Positions 11,195-21,534 of a DNA stretch of 64,000 bases are shown piece by piece; positions within the stretch are counted from its first letter, which is position 1; every line of letters begins with the position of its first letter. The DNA is from Mycothermus thermophilus (Eukaryota; Ascomycota; Sordariomycetes; Sordariales; Chaetomiaceae): positions 868,001-932,000 of the forward strand of contig QQBE01000009.1 of the NCBI GenBank assembly GCA_011316235.1. Reading direction: 5' to 3'. The notes below the pieces were generated by a model that ran no database searches, had not been told where the DNA came from, and saw nothing but the letters and a program-made list of their open reading frames with translations. The translations under genes and the position numbers were made by a program.

Positions 11195-12577
11195 GTCAGA
11201 TCTGAGATCTCAAGGTGCTTCAGGCCGGTATCTGTTGAGATCTCTGGCGAATTGTGAAGGAGACGAAACGGACTTTCTGGGAGTCGTGGTGCAGAAGTTG
11301 TTTATGCTCCTCGCACCGTTCCCAGGTGTCAAAAACCTAAACCTTAGCCCAAGGGGAAAAGATGTTCCTACACTTCCGTTTCTACTCCCTTCCCTTAATT
11401 TCTGAGCAATGGGACGAGAAACATGAGGGTTTGAGAGAACAGCAGACGCGGTGCTGTGTTTCTCTGGTGAAACCATCAGGGTGCTGACAACACCGGATGA
11501 CCAAAACATTCTCCCAGTGTTACGCGTCCCTTTCTGATTTCCCTGACTTCGGGAAAGTTGGGAACTGCATCTCCTGTGATCGTCACCATTGAGACTGGTC
11601 ATGATCCTGGCCTGATGAAAAATTTATGGGGATAAACAGGACGATGATTCCTCGAAGTATAGAAGAGGTTTCTCATTTGGTGCCTACGAGGAGTTTGACA
11701 TACTCAAGTCCCAATAATCACGACACCAGATGTGCTATATAAATGACCGACCGTGGCTAGTATATACTCCTCTATGCCCAGATATCAAGCGTATGATGCT
11801 TTTGCTACATTGGTTGTCTGGAGCCTATACTTACCTCCCCTCAGTACGGTTTGGCCGACGTACCCCTGAGCTGATCAACTTACTCTCCTGTTTTCGACTT
11901 CTTGCCTCCGCCATTGGGGTTTGTTGAGCACCGTCTTCCATTAGGCTTTTCTAAGGGCCAGGAGCATTGTGAGCTGAAGGTTTTCTTGTCGACCCGACTT
12001 GAAGCGAAGCACATGGAAAAGAAGGATAATCTGGCCACGGATTATGATACTCGGAAAGGCCACCAGACATTGTTACACATGACAATCAAGCATCCCGATG
12101 ATTATGGCTCACATACGGAGTGCTGAATGTCGTTCCATCATCCCTGGTTCCGGGTGTTGCTCTGATATGGCCCGTGCACACCATGCTCACCTGTCTTTTG
12201 GCCTAGGCGGCGAGGTCTTGGGCGCAAAATCAGCGACACTCTCTCCAACCATCCATTGCTCGTTGCGAATGACATAAATACCTATCATCTTTAGACCTAC
12301 ATTCTTGTTGTTTGCCTGCTCACAGTCATTCGTGATTGCACCCGGGTCTCCTGCCAGTTTGCATGACGCCAGTTGCTGTGGAGACCAGGGGAAGTAAACA
12401 AACTTTGCCTCCCTCCCTCAACCCTCTGGCCCTCCACGACGACATGGACAGGACAGGCGTTCGCAAACCGCAGTAATGAGTCACTCATCATTGTACATCA
12501 TCTTCATGAGATGTCAGAGAGTCTTCCGTATCCCTGTTTCCCGGGTGCTCCCACCCGGTGGTGCCCTATCCTTCAGC
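11195..12577. other. Spacer between array copies B and C
   Basis: 1.4 kb without a recognisable gene. It holds the second copy of the shared element (12372-12401), about 175 bp downstream of the copy C stop. Confidence 0.5.
12372..12401. repeat. Array-associated ~30-bp element, copy 2
   Basis: Reads GTTGCTGTGGAGACCAGGGG then AAG and TAAACAA, downstream of zinc-finger copy C. Confidence 0.65.
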
Positions 12578-13952
12578 TTAACGCTTGTGATCCGCCCGCT
12601 TGCCCCGGAGACGGAAGACCCGCCGGTTGGTGACCAAGATGTCCTTCACCCAGCGGCGGACTTGGCCGGGGGTCATATAGTGGCAAGCGCCGCTTTCCAA
12701 ATGGTTGACGACGGCGGAAAACTTCTTGAACTCCGCCGCACAAAACAGGCCAGGGCATTTGTACAAATTCTCACGATCTGCATGCAAAGGGTTAGGTCAG
12801 CCGGAACGAAACGAAGAACTGGATAGATTTGAGAACGGTGGCAAGGAAGATCAGGGCAAGGTGCTTGACTTACGAACAGACGAGTTCATATGTCCCTGTA
12901 GTGCCTCCAGAGATTTAAAAGGCTTGTCGCACCCAACCGGGCACCTGTAATAGCGTCCTTTACGCGTCTCTTCCCCGACCTTTGTCGGGCCAGTAACACG
13001 CTTTGTCCTAGGATTGGTGACGATGCTTTCCGTGTCCTTGGCCCGGATCATCTGGTACATTGTGTCGTCGTTGAAATTGGGACGCTCTGGGCAGGTGGAA
13101 CTCTCCAGATGATGGCAGACTCCAGCCGTGGTGGTGAACGCTGTGCCGCAAAACGGGCATGGCTCGGTTGGGTCGTGGTGAGCTGGTGAATTTCGGTGCT
13201 AGTAGCAAATAGAAGGTTAGATAACAGTTTGAAAATGCATCTACTGATTGAGTTTAAGCGTACCATCTCGTATTTGGACGAATCCAAGAAGAAGCGGTCG
13301 CAACGGCGACAGTAGTTGTGGCTGAACCCTTCATGCTCTTCCCGCTCCTCTGCTGTGTTGAACTGCCTGTTCTCGCAGAAAAAGCAGTCAAACACTTGCT
13401 CGTGTTCTGTCTCGTTGGTCCCCGGCTCATGCACCGACTCATCGTGGGCAGGACTGTTGTCGTGGCTGTTCTCACCAGTCTCCACCGCATCACTGCCACC
13501 TCCGGGGCCGTTTATCATGGCCCTCGCGGCGAGCTGTTTATAAAAGGCGTCTAAGGCCTCCAGGTGGCCAAGGGGTACGATCGGTATGTCTGGGAAGTCC
13601 TCTGGATCGTTGGGGTTAGGAGACTCAGTCTCGAGGTGCCGCTCAAAGGCCCCAAAGTCGAGACCGCCAACGTACATCAGAAACTCGGTGTCGGTGCTCC
13701 CGTTGGATCCGGTATCGGAGACGTCTGGATTTAGAGCGTCTTGGTTAGCGATACTATCGTCGTTGATAACGTCCTTTATGATAGGAATGGTGCGATCTCA
13801 CCTTCTTCTTTGTTCCCCCTTTCCCCGGCACCATCGGCGTTCAAGGTGCTGACTGCTCGGGCTGGGGTCTGGGTCCGGAGACCCTTGAGAGCATCGCTGT
13901 ACGACAGTGGTGGCATGAGGCAGGAAGTAAGCTGTTGGATGGTGTGAGCCAT
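12578..13952 (-). CDS. C2H2/CCHC zinc-finger protein, array copy C
   Basis: Intact paralogue of copies B and D; function unknown. Four exons (13802-13952, 13264-13724, 12874-13198, 12578-12777) give 378 residues. The first intron (13725-13801, 77 nt, GTGAGA..GCTAACC..ATCCAG) has no counterpart in copy D and removes what would otherwise look like a frameshift. It starts MAHTIQQLTSCLMPPLSYSD. Later landmarks are MYVGGLDFGAFERHLE, PLGHLEALDAFYKQLAARA, the finger CFFCENRQFNTAEEREEHEG with CRRCDRFF, CPFCGTAFTTTAGVCHH ending LESSTC, CPVGCDKPFKSLEALQGH, and CPGLFCAAEFKKFSAVVNH ending LESGACHYMTP. The second finger has a CPxxC spacing unlike the CPLC of B and D. The Met at 14084 is a less likely start. 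Confidence 0.78.
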
Positions 13953-14989
13953 GATGTGGAAAAGGTCGGTCAAAGTGGGCCAGAGGTGATCAAGGAAAAC
14001 ACGTGAACAAAGCAAGACTGTGAGCAGGTGCTTCAAGTGCCGGTTAACCACCGACCCAATGCAAAGTCGTTGCGTTGAGTTCATCTTTCGTCAGAACCTT
14101 AAAAGAACAACATTTGCAAACATGAAATCCTGTATCATGCTGATCAGGTGTGGAAATTAAACCTAACAAAGCCAGGACGGTAACAACCTCATCGGCTCAT
14201 CAGGAACTATCAAACATAATCACAAGGTTCGTTCTTTATTGTAAAACTTCCTGATTAACGCCCACCGACAATGGTATTCCCAAGCCACTGTGAGCTAGAG
14301 TTTGTGATGCTCTCTAGTTGTATTGCTCTAGTTAAAATACTATCTTAAACTGCACGATAATCAAATCTTTTTGAATCTTATTGTTCTTCCCCTTTCCGCG
14401 TCGATTTTGGGCACTTCGCTGTGATTGAAGAGCTTTAGATGTGAGAAATAAGTGGAACCCCCGCGCTTCTTTATTTATCAAGCCCGTCAACAAAACAACC
14501 ATACAGTATCCCTAGAATCTACTTATTATATGGAGGAACCTTATTTTAACGTCGCCCTTAACTTCATACTCGGCGTGGCTTTGGAGGAGCCAAGCTGCCG
14601 CCCGTTGCTGTGGAAACCAGGGGTAATAAACAATTTGGTCAGTGCTGAGAACACGGCGGGAGGCACAAAGGAACAGTGACGCAGAGAAGATACGGGACAA
14701 TATGGATTATTAGTGAACTTCCCGGTTGGTAGAACTTTGTGTAGGACAGCAACCTTGCCAGAGACCAATGACATAACTTTGGGGCTCCCTACGTAAGCCG
14801 GATTGGTATGAGTGAACGGAAAGAGAAGGTTTCCGTATTCCTACACAGGATGTCAAGTTACACCCTCAACAAGACTCATACAGACATACTGTTACACCAG
14901 TCTTTTCAAGCGTCAAAGGCCCCTTCATCAAACCTCCCTTGATCAAAAAGCCCCCTTTCGTCATCAAATTCCCCTTTCCTCCTCCTCTA
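13953..14989. other. Spacer between array copies C and D
   Basis: About 1 kb, no gene recognised. It contains the third copy of the shared element at 14604-14634, roughly 355 bp downstream of the copy D stop. Confidence 0.5.
14604..14634. repeat. Array-associated ~30-bp element, copy 3
   Basis: Reads GTTGCTGTGGAAACCAGGGG then TAA and TAAACAA, downstream of zinc-finger copy D. Confidence 0.65.
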
Positions 14990-16310
14990 TCAATTCCCAG
15001 AACTTCCCGCCTCGACCGCAGGCACCCCAGGCACACGACGGGCCCTGTTGGCCCGGCGCCGGAATACCTGGGTGTGTGAGGTCAAAACATGTCGCATCCA
15101 GCGGAAGACCTGAGCTGGAGTCATGTATCCGCAGGCCCCGCTTTCCAAATGATTGATGACCGCGGAGAACTTCTTAAACGGTGTCTGGCAGAAGAGGCTC
15201 GGACAATGGTACAAGAACTCGTGGTCTGCAGGCACAAGGTGGAGGACGACTGTTAGCCAAGACTTGATCATCATCAAACAAAAGGCCGATATGCAGGTGA
15301 GAACGGATTTGACTTACGAAACCCCGAGTCCAAGTGTCGGCGGAGATCTTCAAGGACGCGGTACCGCTTCCAGCACAGCGGGCATGGGTACCAACGCCCA
15401 CGCCGCATCTGCTCGCCCGCATCCTTTCCAGAGAACCCCTGGCCCTGGTTACCACTGGCCGCACTTGTGACGATCTCATCGGGGTCCTTGTTGCGAATGA
15501 ACGCATACAAGGTATCGTCGTTGAAGTGAGGACGCGCCGCGCACGTCCCACTTTCCAGGTGGTGTGCTACCGCAGCCACTGACCTGCAGTTCACGCCACA
15601 GAAATAACAGACAATGTTATCGTCATTATGAGCAGCTGAGGCGCGGTGCTAAGAAAGAACTTGTTAGACAGCGGTAGTAGCATTTCTGGACGACCGACCA
15701 AGCTTACCTGCCCATAGCTGGTCACCTCAGAAAAGAATCTATCGCATGGACGGCAATAGAAGTGGGCGAGAACTTCGTGTGTCTCGCGCTCTTCCTCCGT
15801 ATCGAAGTTGCGATCCGTGCAAACGATGCACGGAAGGACTTGTTGAGCGCGGCCGACGTTCTGCTCGACTTCAGTGACAGCGGCGGTGTTGAAAGTGGCG
15901 ACTTCATTGTTGCCGGGTTGCTCGTTGGCCGCAGAGCGACCCCTTGCGCAAAGCTCCCCATAGAATGGCTCCCACGTCTCGGGACGCCCAAGCGTCGACA
16001 GTGGGACAGCGGGAAAGTCGTGCTCGTCACCGCTGTCGTAACCTGTCTCATCGAGATGCTGGCTGAACCTGTCGAAGTCCAGCGATGCCACGTAGCCCAG
16101 GAGCGATCTCCCGGTGCTTTTCTCGGAGCGCGTGTCTAAACTGTCGTCGAAAATTTCTGCCTTGGCGGCGGCGGCGGCAGAGGCAGCGGGCTCGCTGTTC
16201 TGGGAGTTCGACATGTTGCTGAACGACATGGGATTCTGCGAGTGGCGTAGGGTGCCAATGAGGGCGTCCCTGACGCTAATGGGCACCACCACGGGCTCGG
16301 CTGGCTCCAT
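14990..16310 (-). CDS. C2H2/CCHC zinc-finger protein, array copy D
   Basis: Intact paralogue of B and C; function unknown. Three exons (15708-16310, 15318-15648, 14990-15225) give 389 residues, starting MEPAEPVVVPISVRDALIGT. The N-terminal part has an Ala tract (ASAAAAAK), then YVASLDFDRFSQHLDE and a PLSTLGRPETWEPFYGELCA segment equivalent to PLGHLEALDAFYKQLAAR in copy C. The fingers are CIVCTDRNFDTEEERETHE with CRPCDRFF, CYFCGVNCRSVAAVAHHLES ending GTC, CPLCWKRYRVLEDLRRH and CPSLFCQTPFKKFSAVINH ending LESGACGYMTP. Donors interrupt the same codon (C|GTAAGTC) as in B and C, which argues for duplication of one ancestral gene with its introns. The C-terminus is extended by about 15 residues. Confidence 0.8.
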
Positions 16311-17539
16311 GATGTCTGGGTGAGGGATCGTTAAAAAGAAAGAGACGAGAGCTTGATGAGTGCTCGGAAGGACAGTGAAGGTTGCGTGGTCGAGTCACCG
16401 ACCGACTTAGAGAAATTATAACGTTCAAGAGACTCGAATTTGTCGAGTATGTATCCTTGGTCAGCTTAAGTAGGTCGGTGTTGTGTTGGAGGAAGAAGAG
16501 AAAAGGAGAGGGGAAAGATTTGCTCTGAGGATTTTCTCCTTGAACAAAGACCAAAGAGAGAACTTAGGGTAAGGTTGTAGGTGCTATCGTCGAGGGTAAA
16601 CAACGGACCGTGCGCAGAACCTAAGCTTTGACCACCTCGACGCCGGCGAGCTTGGAGATCAGGCCAACACAGACACACAAACAGGGCCTTTGCCTAGGTT
16701 CTTGCCTGAAGACAGCACTACAGTATCCCCCAGGTAAAACATAGAACCGGACAAAACCTTAGATCCTCTGTCAGACGCCATCTCACGTCCTCCATCTCAA
16801 CCCACCTCGTGGAGATTTCCTTCAGATTCTGGTCACCAGCGCCCCTAGCAACGAGAGTTGAACACTCCTCTACCTGCACAAGAGTATTCCGTCTCAAGTC
16901 TCAAAAGTTCCTGGGCGCTGGTGATAGATGACTGGTGGTGACGGCAACACCTCAGTATCAGAGCTTGATGTCATACATAAGAAAAGAGAAGCAGAGGGAG
17001 GTCGCTAACGTTGAAGACACTCCGCTTCCTCTGATTCTGACGAAGAGGAATCTGACTTGGGCGACTTTGATGATCAACGAGAACAGAGGGCCAGATGTGG
17101 AGAGAAATCTACCATCCATACGACCGACCAGAAACATGCCATGATGCCAAAGTTCAAATGATATAAAGCGGCCGCCTGTTGCCCGCAAATGTTGCCAGAG
17201 TTCGCCTCGGAAATGAGTCGCATCTCTGACGAAGGAGGCAGCAAACGCCAAGCGTCTCAGAAAAGGTTAGAGACTCTACATTGTCCTATCTACTTGCTTC
17301 TACCTAAGTGTGTGACATGGCTTGACGTGGCAGTCATATCATGACGTTTGCCCTACTGCCAACCACCGACCATCCGACCCTGATTTTCTAACTTGCTATC
17401 CAGGCTTCCAACCAGGTAATACCGACTAGCCTGAGGTAAACTCCCTGCAGAAACTGATCACGGATATGACTGCTCAAGATAGTTACAATCGTCCCCCTCC
17501 CTCCACGAGACCCAACCTGGTTAAAAAAGCAGGCCAGCA
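16311..17539. other. Intergenic between array copy D and the AAA ATPase, with relic-like features
   Basis: No intact gene. Inverted arms TCACCAGCGCCC (16833-16844) and GGGCGCTGGTGA (16913-16924) lie about 70 bp apart. Just after them two short open stretches in different frames read MTGGDGNTSVSELDVIHKKR (from 16928) and SSDSDEEESDLGDFDDQREQ (from about 17021). These may be a decayed coding fragment. Confidence 0.4.
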
Positions 17540-19960
17540 TCACAACCCGCTCCCTTCAACCCCAAACTCCCTCGTCCACTCCTCATACCTCTCCAGCTCA
17601 CCCTTCCCAACCGACGCTTTTACCCTCCGATTCCTGAGCACCTCCAGAAAGTCCTCCTTCCTCAAGGGCGGTTCAACCAACCTATTCCGCGGCACCTGTT
17701 CCCACGTCATCTCAATCGCGCCCTCCTCCCCGGCCTCACACGGCGTGTACATCCTCCCATCATCATCATCCCCTTCAACCCCATCATCACTCCTGACATC
17801 ATCCACAACCCGAAAGAACCTCGCATTCTGAACCCTCGCCAACGGTGCCGCCAACGCCCTTCTCACCGCCTGCGCGATATCGCTGCCCGAGTATCCCTCC
17901 GACAAGCCTGCGAGTTCGTCGAGGTCGTCGGGCGTCAGCACCGCCTCCCCTGTCTTGTCCCCATCATCATCCTGGGCTGTGTCTGCGGCCCACCGCCCGG
18001 CGTGGATGCGGAACAGCTCCCTCCTCACCGCGCGATCGGGCAGCGGGACGTACACCCGCGGCTCGAATCTCCGGCGGAAGGCGGGGTCGAGCTGCCAGGG
18101 GAGGTTGGTCGCCGCCAGCACGGTCACGCCGGCGTTGCTGTTGTCTCCCTGCTCAGGTTTGGTTTTGCCGCCGCTGGTGGAGGAGCTGCTGGTCGCGTTC
18201 AACCCGTCCAGCTGGACGAGAAACTCAGTCTTCATCCGCGCCGAGTGCTCGTTCCCCTTCCCTCCCCCACCACCATCCCCACCCTCTCTATTCGAACAAA
18301 GCGCGTCAATCTCATCAATAAAAATCACCGACGGCTTGTGGTCCCTGGCAAGTGCAAACAGCTGACGAACAAGCTTTTCGCTCTCGCCCATGTATTTGGA
18401 GACAATATCGGCGGAGCTGATGCTGAAGAACGCGGCGTGGTCGACCTCGGTGGCGACGGCCTTGGCGAGGTAGCTTTTGCCCGTGCCGGGCGGTCCGTAG
18501 AGCAGGATGGCGCCGGAGGGTCGTCGTTTGGAGTCGAAGAGATTGGGGAACCGGGCGGGAAAGACGATGGCGCGCTGCAGCTCGCGCTTGGCCTGCTCGA
18601 GGCCCGCGACGTCGGACCAGCGGACGTTGGGTTTGGAGGAGATGATGGCGTTTAGGATGGCTTGTTTGTGCTCGGCATTGTCGGAGTCTGTTGGCTTAAG
18701 AGGGCCAAAGCTGGGGAAGAGAGATTTGGTGGGGAGAGAAGAAATGTTTGTGGGCGGTGGAATAGCGCGTTTTGCTGGCGTTGTGGATGTGGCAGAGCTT
18801 GTCGTGAGAGAGAACCCCGACAGAACCATCGGGGCCCGGCTGGGTTCGATGAGACGAGCCAGCTTCTCTACCTGGGCAGGAGAAAAGACATGCTTGCAGA
18901 GTGGACAGACGAAGCGGTACATGAATCCTTTGGTTGCAGCATCAGCAATCTCCAGCCCGGAGAAGAGCAGTCGGGGAAGACAGGCAGGACAGATATCGAG
19001 CGAGTGCTCGGCTGAACATTCGGGCAAGATGGATTTCGACGGACGGCCCGCAACCATCCAGATCCAGTCGCCAGGAAAGTCCAAGGAGATGGAAGCCCAA
19101 GCAGACTCATTGCTGCTATCCACGGCAGCAAACTCAGCAGAGCACCTCGTACAACACTTATTGTCTTTTTTCAGCATGCCGGTCAGGATAGGCACAGGCT
19201 GGGTAAGAAAGCCCGAGCGGACAGGAAACACGGGGAGAGGCTTCAGCGGGTTTTCGTAATCCCCAGGCCCAATCTCAGTCCATCCGAGCATCAACTTGTG
19301 GTCTGTTAAAGCTCTATGGAGCCTCTGAGCCAGTTCACACTCGCTCCGCGTCGTCCGGGGCCGGATCCTGTCCAGAGCATCCCGAACTCGCCAGGCCGCG
19401 TTCAGCATATCCTCTACGGGATGAGGGATTTCAGCATGCTGGGATCTCATGGCCTCGAGGAGAATCTCAAACGCTATGAGGGCGTCACAGGCACCGGTTA
19501 AACATTCCAGCCACTTCGCCTTTCCAGTGGTAAACCAGATGTCCTTGGCCAGTCGGTCACTCAAAGCATCTGGAAGACATGGCATGCAGATGCTAGCTTG
19601 GCAGCATGGCAGACGATACAGCACCGCGCCCGGTCCGGGCACGAAGCTATTACACCGGGAGCATTGGTGTGGATCAGCCGGTGGCTTGGGGGCTTGCTCG
19701 GGCTTGAAAAATGAGGTCTGTGTTGGTTGTGTCTGGAGAGCAGCGCTCGACGCAGATGGCAAACTTGACCCAAACAGACCAGTCTTGAAGGGGTCCTTGG
19801 CGGGGCCGGAAATCAGACTGGACGTAACCTGGGTTGCGAGCGACTTGAATGGTTCATTGGATAAACCAGGACTCGGGCTGGGCTTGGTCTCGATGGCAAG
19901 TGACTCGAATAAGGGAGTCAGCACATCCGAGGGCTGATCATGGCCTGGTGTTGAGGGCAT
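17540..19960 (-). CDS. Vps4-like AAA ATPase with Cys-rich N-terminal region in place of MIT
   Basis: Single exon, 806 residues from the ATG at 19960 (MPSTPGHDQPSDVLTPLFES). The C-terminal ~320 residues are Vps4-type: ILLYGPPGTGKSYLAKAVAT (Walker A near residue 487), FSISSADIVSKYMGESEKLV, SVIFIDEIDAL (Walker B near 545), TNLPWQLDPAFRRRFEPRVY (sensor and Arg fingers), GYSGSDIAQAVRRAL, and the Vps4 beta-domain/C-terminal helix signature TPCEAGEEGAIEMTWEQVP with EWTREFG. There is no N-terminal MIT helix bundle. Instead residues about 100-170 hold CSRCNSF..CCQASICMPCL..CLTGACDAL, and about 320-430 hold CCTRCSAEF..CSAEH..CPACL..CPLCKHVF, a RING/IBR-like Cys arrangement. A start at 20164 is possible, but it would add only a low-complexity leader. 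Function is inferred only as a protein remodeller; substrate unknown. Confidence 0.85.
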   Translation of the reverse strand: MPSTPGHDQPSDVLTPLFESLAIETKPSPSPGLSNEPFKSLATQVTSSLISGPAKDPFKTGLFGSSLPSASSAALQTQPTQTSFFKPEQAPKPPADPHQCSRCNSFVPGPGAVLYRLPCCQASICMPCLPDALSDRLAKDIWFTTGKAKWLECLTGACDALIAFEILLEAMRSQHAEIPHPVEDMLNAAWRVRDALDRIRPRTTRSECELAQRLHRALTDHKLMLGWTEIGPGDYENPLKPLPVFPVRSGFLTQPVPILTGMLKKDNKCCTRCSAEFAAVDSSNESAWASISLDFPGDWIWMVAGRPSKSILPECSAEHSLDICPACLPRLLFSGLEIADAATKGFMYRFVCPLCKHVFSPAQVEKLARLIEPSRAPMVLSGFSLTTSSATSTTPAKRAIPPPTNISSLPTKSLFPSFGPLKPTDSDNAEHKQAILNAIISSKPNVRWSDVAGLEQAKRELQRAIVFPARFPNLFDSKRRPSGAILLYGPPGTGKSYLAKAVATEVDHAAFFSISSADIVSKYMGESEKLVRQLFALARDHKPSVIFIDEIDALCSNREGGDGGGGGKGNEHSARMKTEFLVQLDGLNATSSSSTSGGKTKPEQGDNSNAGVTVLAATNLPWQLDPAFRRRFEPRVYVPLPDRAVRRELFRIHAGRWAADTAQDDDGDKTGEAVLTPDDLDELAGLSEGYSGSDIAQAVRRALAAPLARVQNARFFRVVDDVRSDDGVEGDDDDGRMYTPCEAGEEGAIEMTWEQVPRNRLVEPPLRKEDFLEVLRNRRVKASVGKGELERYEEWTREFGVEGSGL

Positions 19961-20613
19961 GTTGTGGAGAGGTGAGGGAAATCTGGGATTGGGGACTTGG
20001 TATCGAGGCAGGACTGGTGAAAGGGATGATAATCCACCACAATATAAGAGACAACCAGAACGAAACTCTCCGTATGAGTCAGACGTCAGGTGGATTTCTG
20101 TCCTTGTCCTTAGGCAGCAATCCACCAGCCGCTTACCTACCCTAACCCTCGGCCGATCGATCAATTATAAGTACCTTACCTAACCTATTCTATTGTACCG
20201 TCTCACCATAGGATGGGCCGCGAGGCGAGCAGTACTCCAATGCAAAACATCCAACAGATCAATTGATCAGGTCCTGAGATCAGATATCATCTCGATAACG
20301 GCCTGGGAATCTCTGCTAAAGATGTTTGTGTTCGGCACGTTTGTTGAACTTCCGATTTCGGCTGGGTTAGGGTTACAAGTGTATCCGACGATCAGTCCGA
20401 TCTGATCCAAAGCGTTGAGATTGAGTTCCATGGCATGGCATCCCGGCGATCGCGATCTGCGGTTCCTGCCGTAACTCGGAAAACCGGGAGGGGAAGTGAG
20501 CAAATCCCATGCTTCGATCGTAATTCCCCATTTTCTCCAATCCAGTCTTATCGCTGTTGAAAGTTGGAAAGCGCGATTTGCTAGAAATCTAAATCTAGCA
20601 GTCGCCTCTGGCC
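19961..20613. promoter_or_regulatory. Divergent promoter: AAA ATPase / carbonic anhydrase
   Basis: 653 bp between divergent start codons, rich in GATC words around 20250-20460. No gene recognised. Confidence 0.45.
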
Positions 20614-21534
20614 ATGTTCTTCTCACGAGCTTGCAGAAGCAACCTTCTTCCTGGAAGACTGTCTTTGCCACTCACTAGACACACACCAACTCGATCAACG
20701 CCACAGTTCCCCAACAGAAGCTTGAGGCTGCTACCAAAACAACCTGAACACACGCCCTACATAATCCGCACCTTCTCATCCCGTTCCTCTTTCCCCCCGC
20801 CAGATCAACCCTCCTCCGAGAATCCGGACCCCAACCTTCCCCAGCACGACGTCAATTGGCGCGCCATGGCCCAGAAGGACATCTCCGAGTACCTGCGCGA
20901 GACGCACGACCGCGTGTTTGAGCACAACAAGTGCTGGGCCGCGCAGAAAACCGCCCAAGATCCTGAATTCTTCGCCAAGCTCGCCGCCGGCCAGCAGCCC
21001 GAGTACCTGTGGATCGGGTGCAGCGACTCGCGCATCCCCGCCGAGCAGATCACGGGCATGGAACCCGGGCAGGCGTTTGTGCACCGCAACATTGCCAACC
21101 TCGTCTGCAACACGGACCTGAACGCTATGAGCGTCATCACCTACGCCGTGGAGCACCTGCAGGTCAAGCACATCGTTGTGTGCGGCCACTACGGCTGCGG
21201 CGGCGTCAAGGCGGCCCTGGCCAAGAAGAATCTGGGCTTGCTGAACCCCTGGCTGCGCAACATCCGCGACGTGTACCGGCTGCATGAGAAGGAGCTGGAT
21301 GCCATCAAGGACGAGGAGCAGAGGTTCAATCGCCTGGTGGAGCTGAATGTCATTGAGCAGTGCCGGAATGTGGTCAAGACGGCGTCGGTGCAGCTGTCAT
21401 ATGCCAAGTACGGGTATCCGGTGGTGCATGGATGGGTGTTTAACTTTAAGGACGGGCTGTTGAAGGATCTCAAGATTGACTTTGAGGGGGTTTTGCATAA
21501 TATCCAAAAGATTTATAACCTGACAGAGGAGTGA
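20614..21534 (+). CDS. Beta-class carbonic anhydrase, probably mitochondrial
   Basis: Reversible hydration of CO2 to bicarbonate. A single exon of 306 residues starts MFFSRACRSNLLPGRLSLPL. The first ~60 residues are Arg/Ser-rich without acidic residues up to E45, typical of a mitochondrial presequence. Catalytic zinc ligands are C136 (WIGCSDSR, with the D138/R140 pair), H192 and C195 (VVCGHYGCGG). Other family segments are QAFVHRNIANLVCNTDLNAM, AVEHLQVKH and VHGWVFNFKDGLL near the end. It resembles the mitochondrial CA of other Sordariomycetes (CAS2-like naming in Sordaria, from memory). It is divergent from the AAA ATPase. Confidence 0.95.
   Translation: MFFSRACRSNLLPGRLSLPLTRHTPTRSTPQFPNRSLRLLPKQPEHTPYIIRTFSSRSSFPPPDQPSSENPDPNLPQHDVNWRAMAQKDISEYLRETHDRVFEHNKCWAAQKTAQDPEFFAKLAAGQQPEYLWIGCSDSRIPAEQITGMEPGQAFVHRNIANLVCNTDLNAMSVITYAVEHLQVKHIVVCGHYGCGGVKAALAKKNLGLLNPWLRNIRDVYRLHEKELDAIKDEEQRFNRLVELNVIEQCRNVVKTASVQLSYAKYGYPVVHGWVFNFKDGLLKDLKIDFEGVLHNIQKIYNLTEE

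Noticed and set aside
13725..13801. Apparent frameshift in zinc-finger copy C
   Set aside because: A 77-nt intron with good donor, branch and acceptor and the right phase restores one continuous protein.
19961..20164. Extending the AAA ATPase to an upstream Met at 20164
   Set aside because: The added 68 residues have no domain character and lie in the divergent promoter; MPSTPGHD at 19960 is the better start.
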